64,000 bases of DNA from Nematopogon swammerdamellus (lineage: Eukaryota > Arthropoda > Insecta > Lepidoptera > Adelidae). The notes beneath the pieces are model-generated. The model did not search any database and was not told the origin of the DNA. It was given only the letters and a program-made list of their open reading frames with translations. How positions within the stretch are numbered: the stretch's first letter is position 1; each line of letters begins with the position of its first letter. Shown here in pieces: positions 41,455 through 53,200 of the stretch. The stretch spans positions 5,973,739-6,037,738 of the forward strand of contig OX336340.1 of NCBI GenBank assembly GCA_946902875.1. Reading direction: 5' to 3'. The translations under genes were made by a program, and so were the position numbers.

Positions 41455-41761
41455 CGCGACGGGTGGCCGGGTGGTTTGGGCATCGGCTTCTCATGCGAGA
41501 GGTCCGCGGTTCGAATCCGGTCGGCGTGTACCAATGAGTTTTTTTTGACGGAAAAATTTACGTGCATACCTACACCTGCTGCTTCACCGTTCGGAACCGG
41601 TGTAAAACTGTAGGTCCCTTCCCTTGTCCCTCACTAGGTGGTAGGCTCAAATTGTAGCCGACTAGGTTGGTACCACCGTACTGGATGTAAGATGGCCGCA
41701 TAGCAGCCTCGGTTGTGTTCTCCTCTAGTCCAGTATAGCCAGCAATCCAGGAAAGTATCCG
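41455..41761 (+). repeat. tRNA-derived SINE (SINE-C), 3'-truncated
   Basis: A box TGGCCGGGTGGTTTGGGCAT, B box GGTTCGAATCC, CACCTGCTGCTTCACCGTTC, GGTGGTAGGCTCAAATTGTA, CCTCGGTTGTGTTCTCC, ending at GGAAAGTATCCG where the right-hand 105-bp repeat starts. Confidence 0.88.
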
Positions 41762-41866
41762 GTGTCGCCACCGAACTTGGCGGGGGCACGATAGTTATTA
41801 TACGCGGCAAATCAGAAGGCGCTGACAGCGCGTGGTCTTACTAACAGCTGACCTCAGTAGCGATAG
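41762..41866 (+). repeat. 105-bp direct repeat, right copy
   Basis: Second copy of 41347-41451; abuts the truncated 3' end of SINE-C without a poly-A or ATAC tail. Confidence 0.9.
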
Positions 41867-41892
41867 ATACACAATCGGGAGTAAGTTAGTAT

Positions 41893-42345
41893 ATACAGTA
41901 CCCGGCACTAAGTAATAAACTTGGAGCTTCAGAAAGAGACAATCTGATTGAAGAGCGTCGTCCCTGTGCGAAAAGGCTGACGCTCTACAACCGGATTGTA
42001 CGTACACACACACACACACCCTCGCACACCCTCACACACACCCTCACACACACACACACACACACACCACATGCTGTATCCGGACAATCAGGGTAAGCAG
42101 AGTAAGCGGTGTTGTGCTGTAAAGTACTCTGGTAAATACCAGCACAACACCGACCACTCCGTTTAGCCAAGTATTCGGAAAAGATAACTATCAAGCAGCA
42201 AGTAAGGCACGAAGGCCCACCTGCTGCATGACTCTGTGGAAAGACCTGGCAAAGGTGAGAAGTGGCTAGCCTGTCGCCTTTCTAAACCTCGATATTCATT
42301 ACTTACTGCCGTGTACTGTACTTAGTTGAACATTCAACTTGCCTG
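41893..42345. mobile_element. Palindromic MITE split by SINE-B
   Basis: Left part TACAGTACCCGGCACTAAGT to ACAACCGGATTGTA (41893-42000), right part CTAAACCTCGATATTCATTA to CCGTGTACTGTA (42286-42345), with a minus-strand SINE-B in between. Same family as 541-710. Confidence 0.75.
42003..42285 (-). repeat. SINE-B inserted in the MITE
   Basis: CA-rich microsatellite tail (42003-42065), then ATGCTGTATCCGGACAATCA, ACACCGACCACTCCGTTTAG, AAGGCACGAAGGCCCACC and AGCCTGTCGCC; the head is missing. Confidence 0.8.
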
Positions 42346-43190
42346 CACTTGTATGTGCATCCCTTCAGGATATTCAGACCAATCAGTCCAGTCTGGTGGT
42401 AGAGATAGACCACCGATGCTGGGCACTCTCAGGAGCTCGAAGCATCTCATTCCTAGGACGAGTCATTAAAATTAAAATAATGTATTACCTACACATATTT
42501 TGATTTTGTCCTATCGCGCTCCAGAGGGTCAATATCGACCCAAAACGACGCATACTAAATGTATGCTCTCAAGCTCTGTTTTCGATAGTCTGTAGGCGGT
42601 GTTATTATGTGGCTAGTCACTATATTACTTGTTAATATGTATGAAAAAACATACCCAGCGAAATTTCTTGGTGGTTCTCCTTGGTGGGTGTAATTCAACC
42701 GGATACAACAATTGTGACAAGTTCGAGTCTTACTGCCATATTATGAATTTTCAATTAACAATAAAAACAGTAGCAGCCTACACTTTTTAAGTCAATGCCT
42801 ACTAAACACATATTTTTGACAGTTTAATCTGACAGTTAACAGCTGAGTGTGCATAGGTTCTAGTGCCTTGCGGATAATCCATACAACTTACTTGTATACG
42901 TAATATATTTGTAGAACTTTGTCAAAAACAGTTTTTGCTCTGTGTTCTCTCTCTGCCACTCTCACAGTGCCACGTAGTACGAGTATGTTAATGATACGAT
43001 TCTAAAAATTTATCTACACTTTAAAGTGACATCATACTTTCGGGACAACTGCGTATATTTCGTATAAAATGGAAGGACTTTCACATTTAGATTGCTGTTT
43101 TGCTTTTATTATCTAACGCCCGACGTATCTGCTGCCCTCTGGGGATTTAATTTTATTGTCTAGAATCCTCCAAATGACTCATTGGGCGGC
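42346..43190. other. No gene recognised
   Basis: Mixed-composition sequence. I see no ORF with a motif and no repeat shared with other parts of the window. Confidence 0.4.
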
Positions 43191-43197
43191 GCTTTTT

Positions 43198-43257
43198 TGG
43201 GCATATTTTTGGAATCGTACTCTTACAATAAGAGTAACATTCCAAAAATATGCCCAG
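43198..43257. repeat. 59-bp hairpin
   Basis: TGGGCATATTTTTGGAATC and its complement around ACTCTTACAATAAGAGT. Short foldback of unknown origin. Confidence 0.85.
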
Positions 43258-43305
43258 GTATATAGGATATAATAATATATCAGACGTTTATTTCTTTTTG
43301 AGATA

Positions 43306-43640
43306 CTAGCTTTGTCCGCGGCTTCGCTCGCCGTAGACTCTTTTAGGTTTCTTCTAGGTTTTATAGCAAATCCGATTTAAACGCAAATATTGTAATAAGC
43401 GATCGCTTCTCTTATATATTCTCTCTCTCCCCCGTCCATACTATACATTATTTGATACAGCTGAGCCCTAAGGCTATTTAGCGTGATATATAGGCTATAG
43501 TTGAGGCTCAAGAACTACTCTTTCCATTGGTGCAAACCACATCAAAATCTGTTCAGTGGTTCCGGAGTTTACCTCAAACATACATACAGACAGACAGACG
43601 TTCCCTTTTATAAGAAGTAGAGCTAGAGATAGAGATAAAG
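43306..43640 (+). repeat. CCGCGGCTTCGC-headed repeat, subtype 2
   Basis: Second copy of 11103-11425: CTAGCTTTGTCCGCGGCTTC, GATTTAAACGCAAATATTG, AAGCGATCGCTTCTC, GTTCAGTGGTTCCGGAGTTT and CCCTTTTATAAGAAGTAGA. Confidence 0.85.
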
Positions 43641-43884
43641 ATATGCCAGATTTTTTTATATAGTAATAATAATAATACACTTTATGCCACTTAATGATTG
43701 ATTAGGATTATGTAGGACACTTTTTATTGCCGCTTATTTAATTTTCTAGAGCATAATGTTTCATTCACCTCGAAGCATCCCGCGTACCACTGGTGGTACG
43801 CGTACCATAGATTGAGGACCGCTGGCTGTAGGCCATTTATTCACGGAACCGGGAAAATGTCGAACGCACTCCCTGCCCAGCTAT

Positions 43885-44275
43885 TTATAATCCTACGTAC
43901 AGCCTGACTTTTTTTTCAAAAGGGGCGTGAAAAGGCTCCTCAGGCCGGCACGGCACTCGCGATCCCCGCACTCGCATCGCAGAATGTCCAAGGGCATAGT
44001 TAGACCCTACTTGTAGATGTAACGAAGCCACATGTCGCACGACGGACATTTCAACGCCGCCGTCGCCACCGGCGCAACGTGAGATCGTGGTCGCCGCCGT
44101 ACCGTGCCGTTGTCGTAATGTTGTAGTGAGAAAGCGCCCAATATCTCGGCAGTCTTGCTCTGAATATGTCACTTCGGGTACTGAACTAGTAACTTCAAAG
44201 TCACTATCTCCTAACTTGACGTAATTCATGATCTTACTCCAATATTTAAGCCTCCGCCCATGCAATATCCGGCCG
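43885..44275 (-). other. GC-rich ORF of 126 codons, unknown
   Basis: Minus-strand ORF 43885-44265 (starts MHGRRLKYWSKIMNY, later DCRDIGRFLTTTLRQ) lies in a GC-rich block within AT-rich DNA. No known domain is apparent. It could be a fragment of a host exon or of an older DNA transposon. Confidence 0.3.
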
Positions 44276-44485
44276 ACAAAGTATGTATGTGATAAGATAG
44301 CTCGAAGTGCGCAAAGCCTCTTGAATTATTCATGAATATGTAATTCAAGTCTTGCGAAAGGCCGCCACACACTATCTAAGTACTAGCTAGAACGTAGATT
44401 GAATATAGTTCAATCTACAACTACTGTACTTTAGGCACGTTCAAAGAATTCAATTGATGGGAATACCATCGTCACACGTTGCACA

Positions 44486-44762
44486 TAGGGTTGCCATCCG
44501 TCCGGGTTTCCCCGGACAGGGTCAGGGTTTTTAGGGTGTCCGGGGAAGTCCGGGCGGTTTTTTTTAATCGCCCTAGGTTTTTAAATACCGCACCAAATGT
44601 CCGTTTCTCGGGTCTCGCCTAGGCGAACCCATACTAGTTTCTCTTCCATACAATGCTAAGAAAATTATTAGATTTTTGTTTTGTGTCCAGATTTTTGTCC
44701 AAAATGTCAGCGGTTTTAGATTTTCTTGTCCTAGTTTTACCAGCATGGAGATGGCAACCCTA
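44486..44762. mobile_element. 277-bp hAT-like MITE with near-perfect 8-bp TSD
   Basis: Ends TAGGGTTGCCATC and GATGGCAACCCTA, flanked by GTTGCACA (44478-44485) and GTTGTACA (44763-44770), an 8-bp duplication with one mismatch. The interior is rich in TCCGGG/CCCGGA. Size of the TSD suggests hAT. A fragment is at 35265-35352. Confidence 0.8.
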
Positions 44763-44872
44763 GTTGTACATAGGGTGTGTAAAGACTTGCCGCGGACTTT
44801 TCATCAGCATGTTGCTCAAGACTATTCAGAGATGATGAGGTGAGGTATTCACGGAACTCGAATGTAACGCAA

Positions 44873-45180
44873 AAAAAACCGGCCAAGTGCGAGTCGAACT
44901 AGCGCACCGAGGGTTCCGTATCGCTATTTCATGATCAGCCCTGCTTCATACTGTTTTCGGTAGATGGCGCGCATACACATATTTCATTTTCTTGTATGGG
45001 GACTCCCGTGAATTTTTTACATTTTCTTAGTTGTTGTTATATCGGCCATAATATTAATAACACATATTCAGTGAACATTTCAACGGGCTACTTATTACGG
45101 TTCAAGAGATACAGCCCTCGGACCTCGCGTAGGCTTAGTAATAGGGTTCCGTACGACGGATACGGAGTTCCGGGAAAAAT
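44873..45180 (+). repeat. GGGTTCCGTA-family repeat, near full-length
   Basis: AACCGGCCAAGTGCGAGTCG start, GCGCACCGAGGGTTCCGTAT, GTATGGGGACTCCCGTGAAT, TTGTTATATCGGCCATAATA, TTACGGTTCAAGAGATACAG, GCGTAGGCTTAGTAATAGGG, GTACGACGGATACGGA. The usual GACA microsatellite is nearly lost. Confidence 0.85.
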
Positions 45181-45499
45181 TCTATATCTCGGATAGATAG
45201 CGAGGATTATGTTTGAAATAATATCATACTATAAAAGAAGGTTGCAATAAATGGGTCATGAATGAGTTATCAAAGTTACGAAAAACACTGCATGTGAGAA
45301 TTACTGTATCTCTGAAAGTATAATAGAGAGGAGTATGTCTGAAATAGCTCACTATAGAATAAGGATGCGCAAGTTATGAACGTGTGTTAAATTAAAGTGT
45401 ACCTATTTTCGATGTTTTTTTTTCTAATTTCGGCAACTTCTTTTGGCGCGTGTGGGGTGCTTGCTTTGAGGGGCGAGAAGGGTCAAGGATCCGAGGGAT

Positions 45500-45660
45500 C
45501 GTATGGCCGTATATTTTTTATTATTATTTATTAGTATATCCGCCATAATAACACATATTCTGTGAAAGTTTCAACCGGCTACTTATTACGGTTCAAGAGG
45601 GACAGACAGGGAGACATACAGATAGACAGACAGACAGACAGACTGACAGACGGCGTAGAT
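45500..45660 (+). repeat. GGGTTCCGTA-family repeat, internal part
   Basis: TATATCCGCCATAATAACAC, GTGAAAGTTTCAACCGGCTA, TTACGGTTCAAGAGGGACAG and a GACA microsatellite ending in GGCGTAGATT. Confidence 0.75.
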
Positions 45661-46000
45661 TTTGACTCCATGTTCGGCAGATCTCCACAAAAAGCGATCT
45701 GCCTAGGGTAAGTTTTTTAAATCCAATACTTATCGATATATTGTTTTATGTTTTATTAAAGTAAGAGAATTGACGGATTTAATTTCAAAGTGTTGTCGAA
45801 GAAAACCAACTTTTCCTAATGTTTAAAATTTACATATTAAACTTCAATATACTTTGCACAACCTCACTCGCAAAGTATGGTAAAATAATTAGTTCATCTT
45901 ACATACATCTTAAATTTTACTTTTAATTATGAATTTTATTGAGACAAAATTAAGAAGGGATTAGATTAATGTTAACAGATTGAATGTAGATTGAAACGGC

Positions 46001-46134
46001 TATGAAGGCGGTTCGCGTTTTCCGTCCAGTTCAGTGTAGCCGGCGCGACCAAAAGAAAGCACTGACATGGCACCTAGTTCAACCAATGTGTTCGACATCG
46101 CGGATATATAAACAAACATATCAGTTTCCGTAAA
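46001..46134 (+). repeat. SINE-A-type tail fragment
   Basis: CGTTTTCCGTCCAGTTCAGT, GTAGCCGGCGCGACC, GCACTGACATGGCACCTAGT, ATATCAGTTTCCGTAAAAA. Confidence 0.8.
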
Positions 46135-46452
46135 AAGAAGTAGATCGTCAGATCTCTCCGTTTTATTTATCTCTTTTGTTGCATCTTGTACCTATTACAT
46201 TTCCTCATTTCGTCCTCCATTGATCGTTAGTTCCGGAAACACATCCGCCAAGTGAAAACAAATATACTGCCCGATTTCCGCCGAAACTGTCTCAATATTG
46301 AATTTGGTAGGGATGCGGGCCCTCGACTGTGGAGGCTTCGAAGGTAGAACCTCGCGCACGGCATGTTGGAGGTACACGTGTTCAGAATTTTACAATGATA
46401 TTGTATTATATGCTTGCGTCGTTCAAAATGCTATTTTATTTATACAGATCAG

Positions 46453-46810
46453 GTCAGTCTTGATAGCTCAGTGGTGCAGATAGTCAACTGTCGCTATTGA
46501 ATGTTAAGCAACGCTGGGTGCGGTCAGTACTTGGATGGGTGACCGCTGACCGTTGGAGGCTGACCGAGGTTCGGATTCCTCGTAAAACTGTAGGGCCCTT
46601 CCCTCCTAATCTTAATTACCACCGCACTGAATCAAACGGGGTCGAAACGGCTATGTATATAGTTTGTGTTTTCCGACCAGTTCAGTGTAGCCGGCACGAT
46701 CAAAGGGGAAGCACTGACATGGCACCTAGTTCACCCGGTATTATGGGCTGACATCACGGTCGTTGTAGGTGATGTCAAGCCAACCGTATCAGTTGCCATA
46801 AAAAAAAAAA
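46453..46810 (+). repeat. Chimeric tRNA/5S rRNA-headed SINE (SINE-D)
   Basis: The head begins with a tRNA A box TAGCTCAGTGG (46464-46474), then 46504-46547 carries the 3' internal control region of 5S rRNA: TTAAGCAACGCTGGGTGCGG and TCAGTACTTGGATGGGTGAC, followed by CGC, i.e. the 5S A box, intermediate element and C box in order and spacing. A B-box-like GGTTCGGATTCC follows at 46568-46579. The body from ACCACCGCACTGAAT to GTATCAGTTGCCATA plus A tail is the SINE-A tail. So a pol III head of mixed tRNA/5S origin is joined to a tail shared with another SINE. RNA polymerase III transcription is inferred. Confidence 0.85.
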
Positions 46811-46888
46811 CATAATGTCCCAGATATATCCCATATCATTACAACCACGTGATTCCTTAGCTCATACTCGTACTACCCGCTCAAGTGC

Positions 46889-46951
46889 CAAACGCCTAAT
46901 ATAGGCGGCGCCATTTTCACCCGCGCATGTGCCAGGCGCCTATATTAGGCG
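46889..46951. repeat. CGCCTAATATAGGCG inverted repeat
   Basis: ACGCCTAATATAGGCGGCGC and GGCGCCTATATTAGGCGTC are complementary around about 25 bp; each arm also contains its own small palindrome. Confidence 0.75.
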
Positions 46952-47139
46952 TCGTGGATGAGATCATAGTAAATTATTTCTTAAAATTCGAATATCATGC
47001 CAATCTCTTCTAACTTATGTGTCATTATTCATGAAAGAACAGGCTAGCTCTACAAATCCACACTATAAATATTGTCATTGTAATTTTTTTCGTCCGGCTT
47101 ATAATATTTGTTTTTCCGAATAATATGAGCAATAATGTT

Positions 47140-47405
47140 TTTAGGGTTCCATATCCGTCGTACGGGACCCTATTACTAAGCCTACAACTTCTGTCTGTCC
47201 GTATGTCGATCTGTCTGTCTATTTGTCTGTCCCTCCGTCCGTCCGATGGCTGTATCTTTGGAACCGTAATTGCAAGCCGTTGAAATTTTCACAGAAAATG
47301 TTTTATTTTGACGAATAATAAAAAAATTAAAAAGGAAAAATTAAGGGGGGTCCCCATACAAGAAACGTGTTTTCTGCGCGCGCCCGACTCGCACTTGGCA
47401 GGTTT
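47140..47405 (-). repeat. GGGTTCCGTA-family repeat
   Basis: TTTTTAGGGTTCCATATCCG, TCGTACGGGACCCTATTACT, a GTCT/GTCC tract, AACCGTAATTGCAAGCCGTT, GGGGGGTCCCCATACAAG and CGCCCGACTCGCACTTGGCA. Confidence 0.85.
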
Positions 47406-48300
47406 TTTTCAAATAAACAGGGAGTTATTAGTGCTATGGTATATATTGTTTTTTTAAGCATGCATTTATTACATTCATAAGGAAATTTTCCTACTCTCGA
47501 ACTTGTCACAATTGCTTTTTCTATCCGGATCGATTACACCCACGAAGATGAGCCGGAAAAAACTTCGCAGCGTTTTATTTTTACAAGTTCTTATTACAAT
47601 ATAAATTATTGTATTTAAAATACGAGTATTAATTATGTTGTCTTGACAGTCATAATTATTATTTATCATAAACATAATATTACAGTTATCGAAAATACTG
47701 TTTGAGAGGAAAATTAACTATTTCCTGAGAATGCTGAATATAAAAAACTTAGGAAATAAATGTAATAATTTGTCAAAAAATATATGTTATATTTTATTTT
47801 GAAAAAAAAAAAAAACAAAATACAATTGCCTTTGTTCGTTCGAGCTCCGGAATTACCCCTTAACACCTTGAAAATTATTGCTGGATCAGCCTGTATACTT
47901 AAACGGTTAGGGAAAATGGCATTAATGTGGAGAGCAGCGCGTGGCAACGACGGCGGCGCACTCGCTATGCGTGCAAGAAGACATTGGCTACGAAACCTCT
48001 CCGTGTAAACAACTTTCGTTCGTACTTAAGAGCATACCTTACGCCACGTCTTCCCATACCGTAATCGAACGATCACATCAAAACCATTTGACACAGGCTA
48101 AAATAATGTTATGTCGTATCTACTTTTCTAATCTGTGTCTTTGTAAGAATGCCGAGGCGAAGAGTATGCTCTTAAGATCCAGCAATACCAAAAAATTTTT
48201 TCTCCCGATTGATGTTTGTTTGCGAAAGTGAATTTATATGACGTAATATTTAAGAAAAGAAATATACTCTCCTTGACTGGAAGGATTATTTCATGTTTAA
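47406..48300. other. No gene recognised; one GC-rich repeat end
   Basis: Mostly AT-rich. 47930-48030 carries the ACTCGCTATGCGTGCAAGAA, ATTGGCTACGAAACCTCTCC repeat end also found at 12905-13090 and 60755-60856. Short ORFs have no motifs. Confidence 0.5.
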
Positions 48301-48307
48301 TATTTTA

Positions 48308-48465
48308 TGTACATTACAAATAAAAAAACACATTTTTTCGTGATATTTCGTACGGACTTATTGGTCGTCGTCAGGTAACAAATTTGTTTATATAAAAAAA
48401 AAAATTATCTGACGGCGACCACTAGGTCGAAAAATCATGCAAAATATGTTTTTTATGTATAATGT
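48308..48465. mobile_element. Small palindromic MITE-like element
   Basis: Imperfect foldback: ACACATTTTTTCGTGATATT, TCGTACGGACTTATTGGTCG, TCGTCAGGTAA on one side and TTATCTGACGGCGACCACTA, GGTCGAAAAATCATGC on the other, around an A/T loop. Confidence 0.6.
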
Positions 48466-48634
48466 GCAAAACATATATTATAAAAATTGCTAAAACCAAA
48501 TTTTGTGTCAAAAAACTATTTAATTTATTATACACTTTTTTCATTAGTCAAATGGATCCAATTGCGTTTTAGGTTACCTGATGGGAAGCAATATGTCTTC
48601 TATAAAGCCATAATACTTTTTTCAATTTTCTAAA

Positions 48635-50200
48635 ATGAATAAAGACGACCCAGGTGGGTCCCCGGAAGCTTCGGAAGTATGTGTGGACGAACTGGACGTG
48701 CAGAGCAACATCGAGGACGAGCTTCTTCAATCGGTAGATTGTGAGTTGGAAGCGAGGCGCCACAGGCACATTCCTGTAGGAGAAAAGAGACACAGAGAGC
48801 CATCAAGCAGAGAGCTGTCTGCTGATGAGGAGGTATTTACCTTCGTCGGAAAAAGAGGTAAAAAGAGTCCAAAAAAATTGGGTAATTCCCAAAATATTGA
48901 CACGACTAAGCATGATATATCTAGGCAGGTACAGATTTCAAGCAAGGAAAAATTACCGAAATTGATTAGCCTAGCTAAACTTCTTAATGCAGCTAATATT
49001 AAAGAAGTAGTAAAAGTAAAGTATTCCTCCCCGTATAGGGTGGTTGTACACTGTTCAACTGAAAAGCATGCTTCAGAATTAGTCGGAAATGAATTTCTCA
49101 GTGTGAAGGGAATGACGTGTGCCCGACTTAATGAGATGTCATATTCTTATGGGGTTATTAAAAATATCGATATCGATATAAGTGAAGAAGAGCTCTCTCA
49201 TATTTTAAAAAGCGAACATGAAATTTTTTCCGTAAAACGCCTGCAAAAGAAAATTGCATTTGGAGATTGGAGAATTAGTGAAGCTGTAAGAATTTGTTTT
49301 AAAGGGCCTGTACTACCTAAATATGTAAACATTTATGCGAGCAGATGCAGTGTGGAGCCGTTCACATTTCCAGTCACGCAGTGCTCCGGATGCTGGCGAT
49401 TTGGACATACGGCCAAGACATGTCCCACTGGTAAAATACTGTGCCCTAAATGTGGAGGAAAGCATGAAAACTGTGACATTCTTGAATATAAATGTATAAA
49501 CTGCAGTAACAACCACATGGCCCTCTCAAAAACTTGTCCAGTTTTCCTAAAAGAGAAGAAGATTCGTAAAATCATGTCAGATTCTAACTGCACATATAAA
49601 ATGGCATTGCAAAAATTCTGCTCCATGAAAAACACAGACAATTTATTGACTGAATCAGAACATGTCACCAAAAGACAGAGCACCTTGACACAGTCTTCTA
49701 CATGCTCTTACCCTACGTCTTCCCCAATACTATCCACCCCGTTCCATTTCAATGCATATTCTCAACTGCCTAATACTTCTTCACAAGCAATAAATTCTGT
49801 TCCTCTTCCATTACGTCCCCAGTCTGAACGTGCCCCAACTTCGACTATGAAACTTGACTATGCTGGCGCTGTAAAAAAGAAAGTGAAAAACAAAACTGTT
49901 GTCGTTCCCTCAAATATTGAAATCCCCATAAACATTATCACCGAGCCAGAAATACACACTCAGTCCGAATCTAGAGAGTCAAAGGAAAAGTCAAAAGGTA
50001 AATGGCATAGGATTATAGAGGGAATTCAAAAAGTCATTACATCATCTGAAAACTGGGAAGAAAAGTTCACAAACCTAATGAAATTAGCAATAAAAGAGAT
50101 TAGCAAAATTGTAATGGAGTATGTTACGGATGGCTCGATATTAAACTTATTTTCATTTGGCGAAGAATCTACCAGCAAACTACTAAGCTGTCATGGCTAG
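48635..50200 (+). CDS. LINE ORF1, Gag-like RNA-binding protein
   Basis: 521 residues. An acidic N-terminus is followed by a Lys-rich stretch (about 70-100), then a region around 110-240 that looks like the RRM-type fold common in ORF1 proteins, then three zinc knuckles: C250-x2-C-x4-H-x4-C263 (CSGCWRFGHTAKTC), C270-x2-C-x3-H-x2-C280 and C287-x2-C-x3-H-x6-C301. A Ser/Thr/Pro-rich linker (about 340-410) leads to a helical C-terminus. It would coat the element RNA in a ribonucleoprotein with ORF2. The first ATG after the TSD is used. The stop TAG lies inside the ORF2 start (ATGGCTAG), suggesting coupled termination-reinitiation of ORF2. Confidence 0.92.
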   Translation: MNKDDPGGSPEASEVCVDELDVQSNIEDELLQSVDCELEARRHRHIPVGEKRHREPSSRELSADEEVFTFVGKRGKKSPKKLGNSQNIDTTKHDISRQVQISSKEKLPKLISLAKLLNAANIKEVVKVKYSSPYRVVVHCSTEKHASELVGNEFLSVKGMTCARLNEMSYSYGVIKNIDIDISEEELSHILKSEHEIFSVKRLQKKIAFGDWRISEAVRICFKGPVLPKYVNIYASRCSVEPFTFPVTQCSGCWRFGHTAKTCPTGKILCPKCGGKHENCDILEYKCINCSNNHMALSKTCPVFLKEKKIRKIMSDSNCTYKMALQKFCSMKNTDNLLTESEHVTKRQSTLTQSSTCSYPTSSPILSTPFHFNAYSQLPNTSSQAINSVPLPLRPQSERAPTSTMKLDYAGAVKKKVKNKTVVVPSNIEIPINIITEPEIHTQSESRESKEKSKGKWHRIIEGIQKVITSSENWEEKFTNLMKLAIKEISKIVMEYVTDGSILNLFSFGEESTSKLLSCHG

Positions 50201-53200
50201 ATTGACCATTAAACGCCAGATCAACTTAGTACAGTGGAATGCTAATAGCTTGATGTCTAAACAAACAGAGCTAGATCAATTTTTAAATCAAGAGAAAATT
50301 CATATTGCACTTGTATCTGAAACCTGGCTAGATGAGAAAAAAACTGTGAAAATTAACGGATATAATATTTCAAGGAAAGACCGACCTGATTCATATGGTG
50401 GAGTGTGCATAATAACCCATAAATCAGTAAAATCAAGAAGTATACTGATACATAACAGGAACCCCGGAATAGAAATATTAGGACTTGAACTTTATAATTG
50501 TTATCCTATTAAAAACATTGTTGTTGTATACTGCCCTCCATCTGTGCAAACATCGGAAGCAGACTGGGACCACATATTTTCTCAGTGGAATACAGGTACA
50601 CTTATCGCAGGTGATTTTAATGGCCATCACACAAATTGGTCTTGTAAAACAGATTCTAGAGGAGAAAGTATACTCAATGCATGCCTAGATAACAGGTTCA
50701 TCACTCTTAACGATGGCAGTGAAACAAGAATAAAAATGGTGAACAATAACCTGCAAAGATCCTCCCCTGACATTACCTTCTGTACTATGGACCTTGCCTT
50801 AATATGCAACTGGAACACCACAAGTGAAACCCTTGGTAGTGATCACATTATTTTGAAGACATCAGTAGGAACCGAACCTTCAAGAACTATTTTAAAAAAG
50901 CGAAATATTAAAGAAGCTGATTGGAAAAAATATAGAGAAATCCTGGAAATATCTCTTGATAATCTAATTTTATCTGAAGACATACATGAAGCATATAATC
51001 TTCTACTTTCTAAAATCAATGATGCGGCAGACGAGTGTATACCCTGGATAAAAACAAACCAAAATCCACAATCACGATTCCGGCCTAAACCGTGGTGGAA
51101 CAGCTCTATTTCCAAAAGTATCGCTGAAAGAAGACTTGCACTTTCTCAACTTAGACGTAACCCTATACCTGAAAATTACAACAAATATCAACAAGCAGTA
51201 GCAAAAGCACGAAAAGAAGTTCGTGCAGCCAAGACTAAAGGCTGGACTGATTTCTGTGACAGTGTGGATAGCCAAACCTCTTCTTCTGAAATGTGGCGGA
51301 AAATGAAATGGTTAAAAGGAATCAGAACCAACAATCTACACATCGATGAAGAGAAAGCGGAAGCTCTGCTCTGTAGTCTCGCTCCGGACACTGTCGCTGA
51401 CCGGCCAATACGTTTCGACTCGACACTCGGACTTCTGGATTCAGACTTCACTGTGGCAGAGTTGGAGAATGTTCTTAAATCTAAAGATACTGCACCTGGG
51501 TCAGACAATATTACTTATTCAATGTTGAAAAATCTTCCTCTAACAGGTAAAACAATCTTAATTAAAATGTACAATAGAATATTTCAATCTGGTGAAGTAC
51601 CCATGCAATGGAGACATATTAGAATTATTGCCATTTCTAAGCCAGGTAGAGATCCATCCTTAGTGTCATCCTTGAGACCTATATCTCTTATATCATGTCT
51701 ATGCAAAATGTTTAATCTGATTATAACTAGAAGACTTGAATGGTACGTAGAACGAAATAAATATTTATCTGATTCAACAGTAGGATTTCGACGTGGACAG
51801 TCGTGCTTGGATAGTGTTTCTAGACTGGTCACAAGCATTCAGATTGGTCAGTCATCCAATGAACCGACTCTAGCCTGCTTTATTGATATTGATAATGCCT
51901 ATAATAATGTAAATGTACCGGCACTCATTTCTTATCTCATTAAAATGAGTGTTGGAAAATATATATGTCAATATATTTGGAATTTTCTCAGGGAAAGGTA
52001 TTTACAAATTATGATGGATGATAAAGTAATTTCCAGATGTTGCAATAAAGGTCTTGCACAGGGGGATCCTTTATCTCCACTATTGTTCAATATTATTACG
52101 ATAGAAATATGCCGAAAAGTTACTAATGTCTCAGCTTTACAGTATGCAGATGACTTTGCATTCTATGTTACTGTTCCGAAATTGACGATAGCTACCATTT
52201 ATATAAAACAATCTTTATTGACACTAGTAGCATGTCTTTTAGAAATCGGTTTGGAGATCTCACCAGCCAAAACTAAAGTGTGTGTTTTTGCTAGAGGTCA
52301 CAGAAAATCTATTATTGACTTGAGTGTAAATGGAATTCCTATAGAAAAAGTGTCAGTAATTAAATTTTTAGGCATGTGGCTAGACCCAGCCATTAAATGG
52401 AGAAAACATGTAACCGAAACCTGCATAAAGGCTACCAAATATTTAGATGTTCTAAAAGTTCTAGCAAGTTCATCATGGGGGGTTCATCAAACACACATGA
52501 GACGTCTGTACATAGCTCTAGTCCGCAGCCGAATAGATTATGGCTCATTTTTATACGATAATTGTGCTCAGTCTCATATTCAAAAATTAAATATTCTTCA
52601 AAACAGAGCTTTGAGGATTTGTGGAGGATATATTAAGACAACCCCAATACATGTAATGGAAAGCGAGTTATGCATTCCACCATTATCTGTACGCAGACAT
52701 TATTTAGCTTCTAAGCATTATCTACGATGCATATCTCGCACCAATAATCCACTTGTTAAACTTTTACACGAGCTTGTACCATTAATAGCAGATAGATACT
52801 GGCAAAACAGAAAATGCCCTATTCTTGTTAAATGTCATGAACGGATGAAAAATTATAATGTAGAAAATAGCTCACTTCTTAAAATGTATTCTTTAGATAC
52901 CTGGGTCTCTAAGATTCCTATACGGGAATGTGTAAAAACCACTGTAAACGATGTACAGGGCCCAAAAAATAAAACCATGGTTTATGAACTTCTCACTAAA
53001 ACTGAAATCATGTTGGAATCGATGTATAAAAACCATTTCAAATTATACACCGATGGGTCTAAAGAAGTAGATGGCATAGGTGCGGCCTTTTGGGACCCAC
53101 AGAACAATATCGGTATGAAGTTCAGTATTAAAGAAGAAGTACCAATCATGACCGCTGAGCTCATCGCCATATCAGAAGCCCTTTCATGGGGCTTATCAAC

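Noticed and set aside
43885..44265. 126-codon minus-strand ORF as a confirmed gene
   Set aside because: No domain, splice pattern or second copy supports it; listed only as an unknown GC-rich segment.
46504..46547. A genuine 5S rRNA gene
   Set aside because: Only the internal control region is present; the 5' half and the 3' terminal stem of 5S rRNA are missing and a SINE tail follows.
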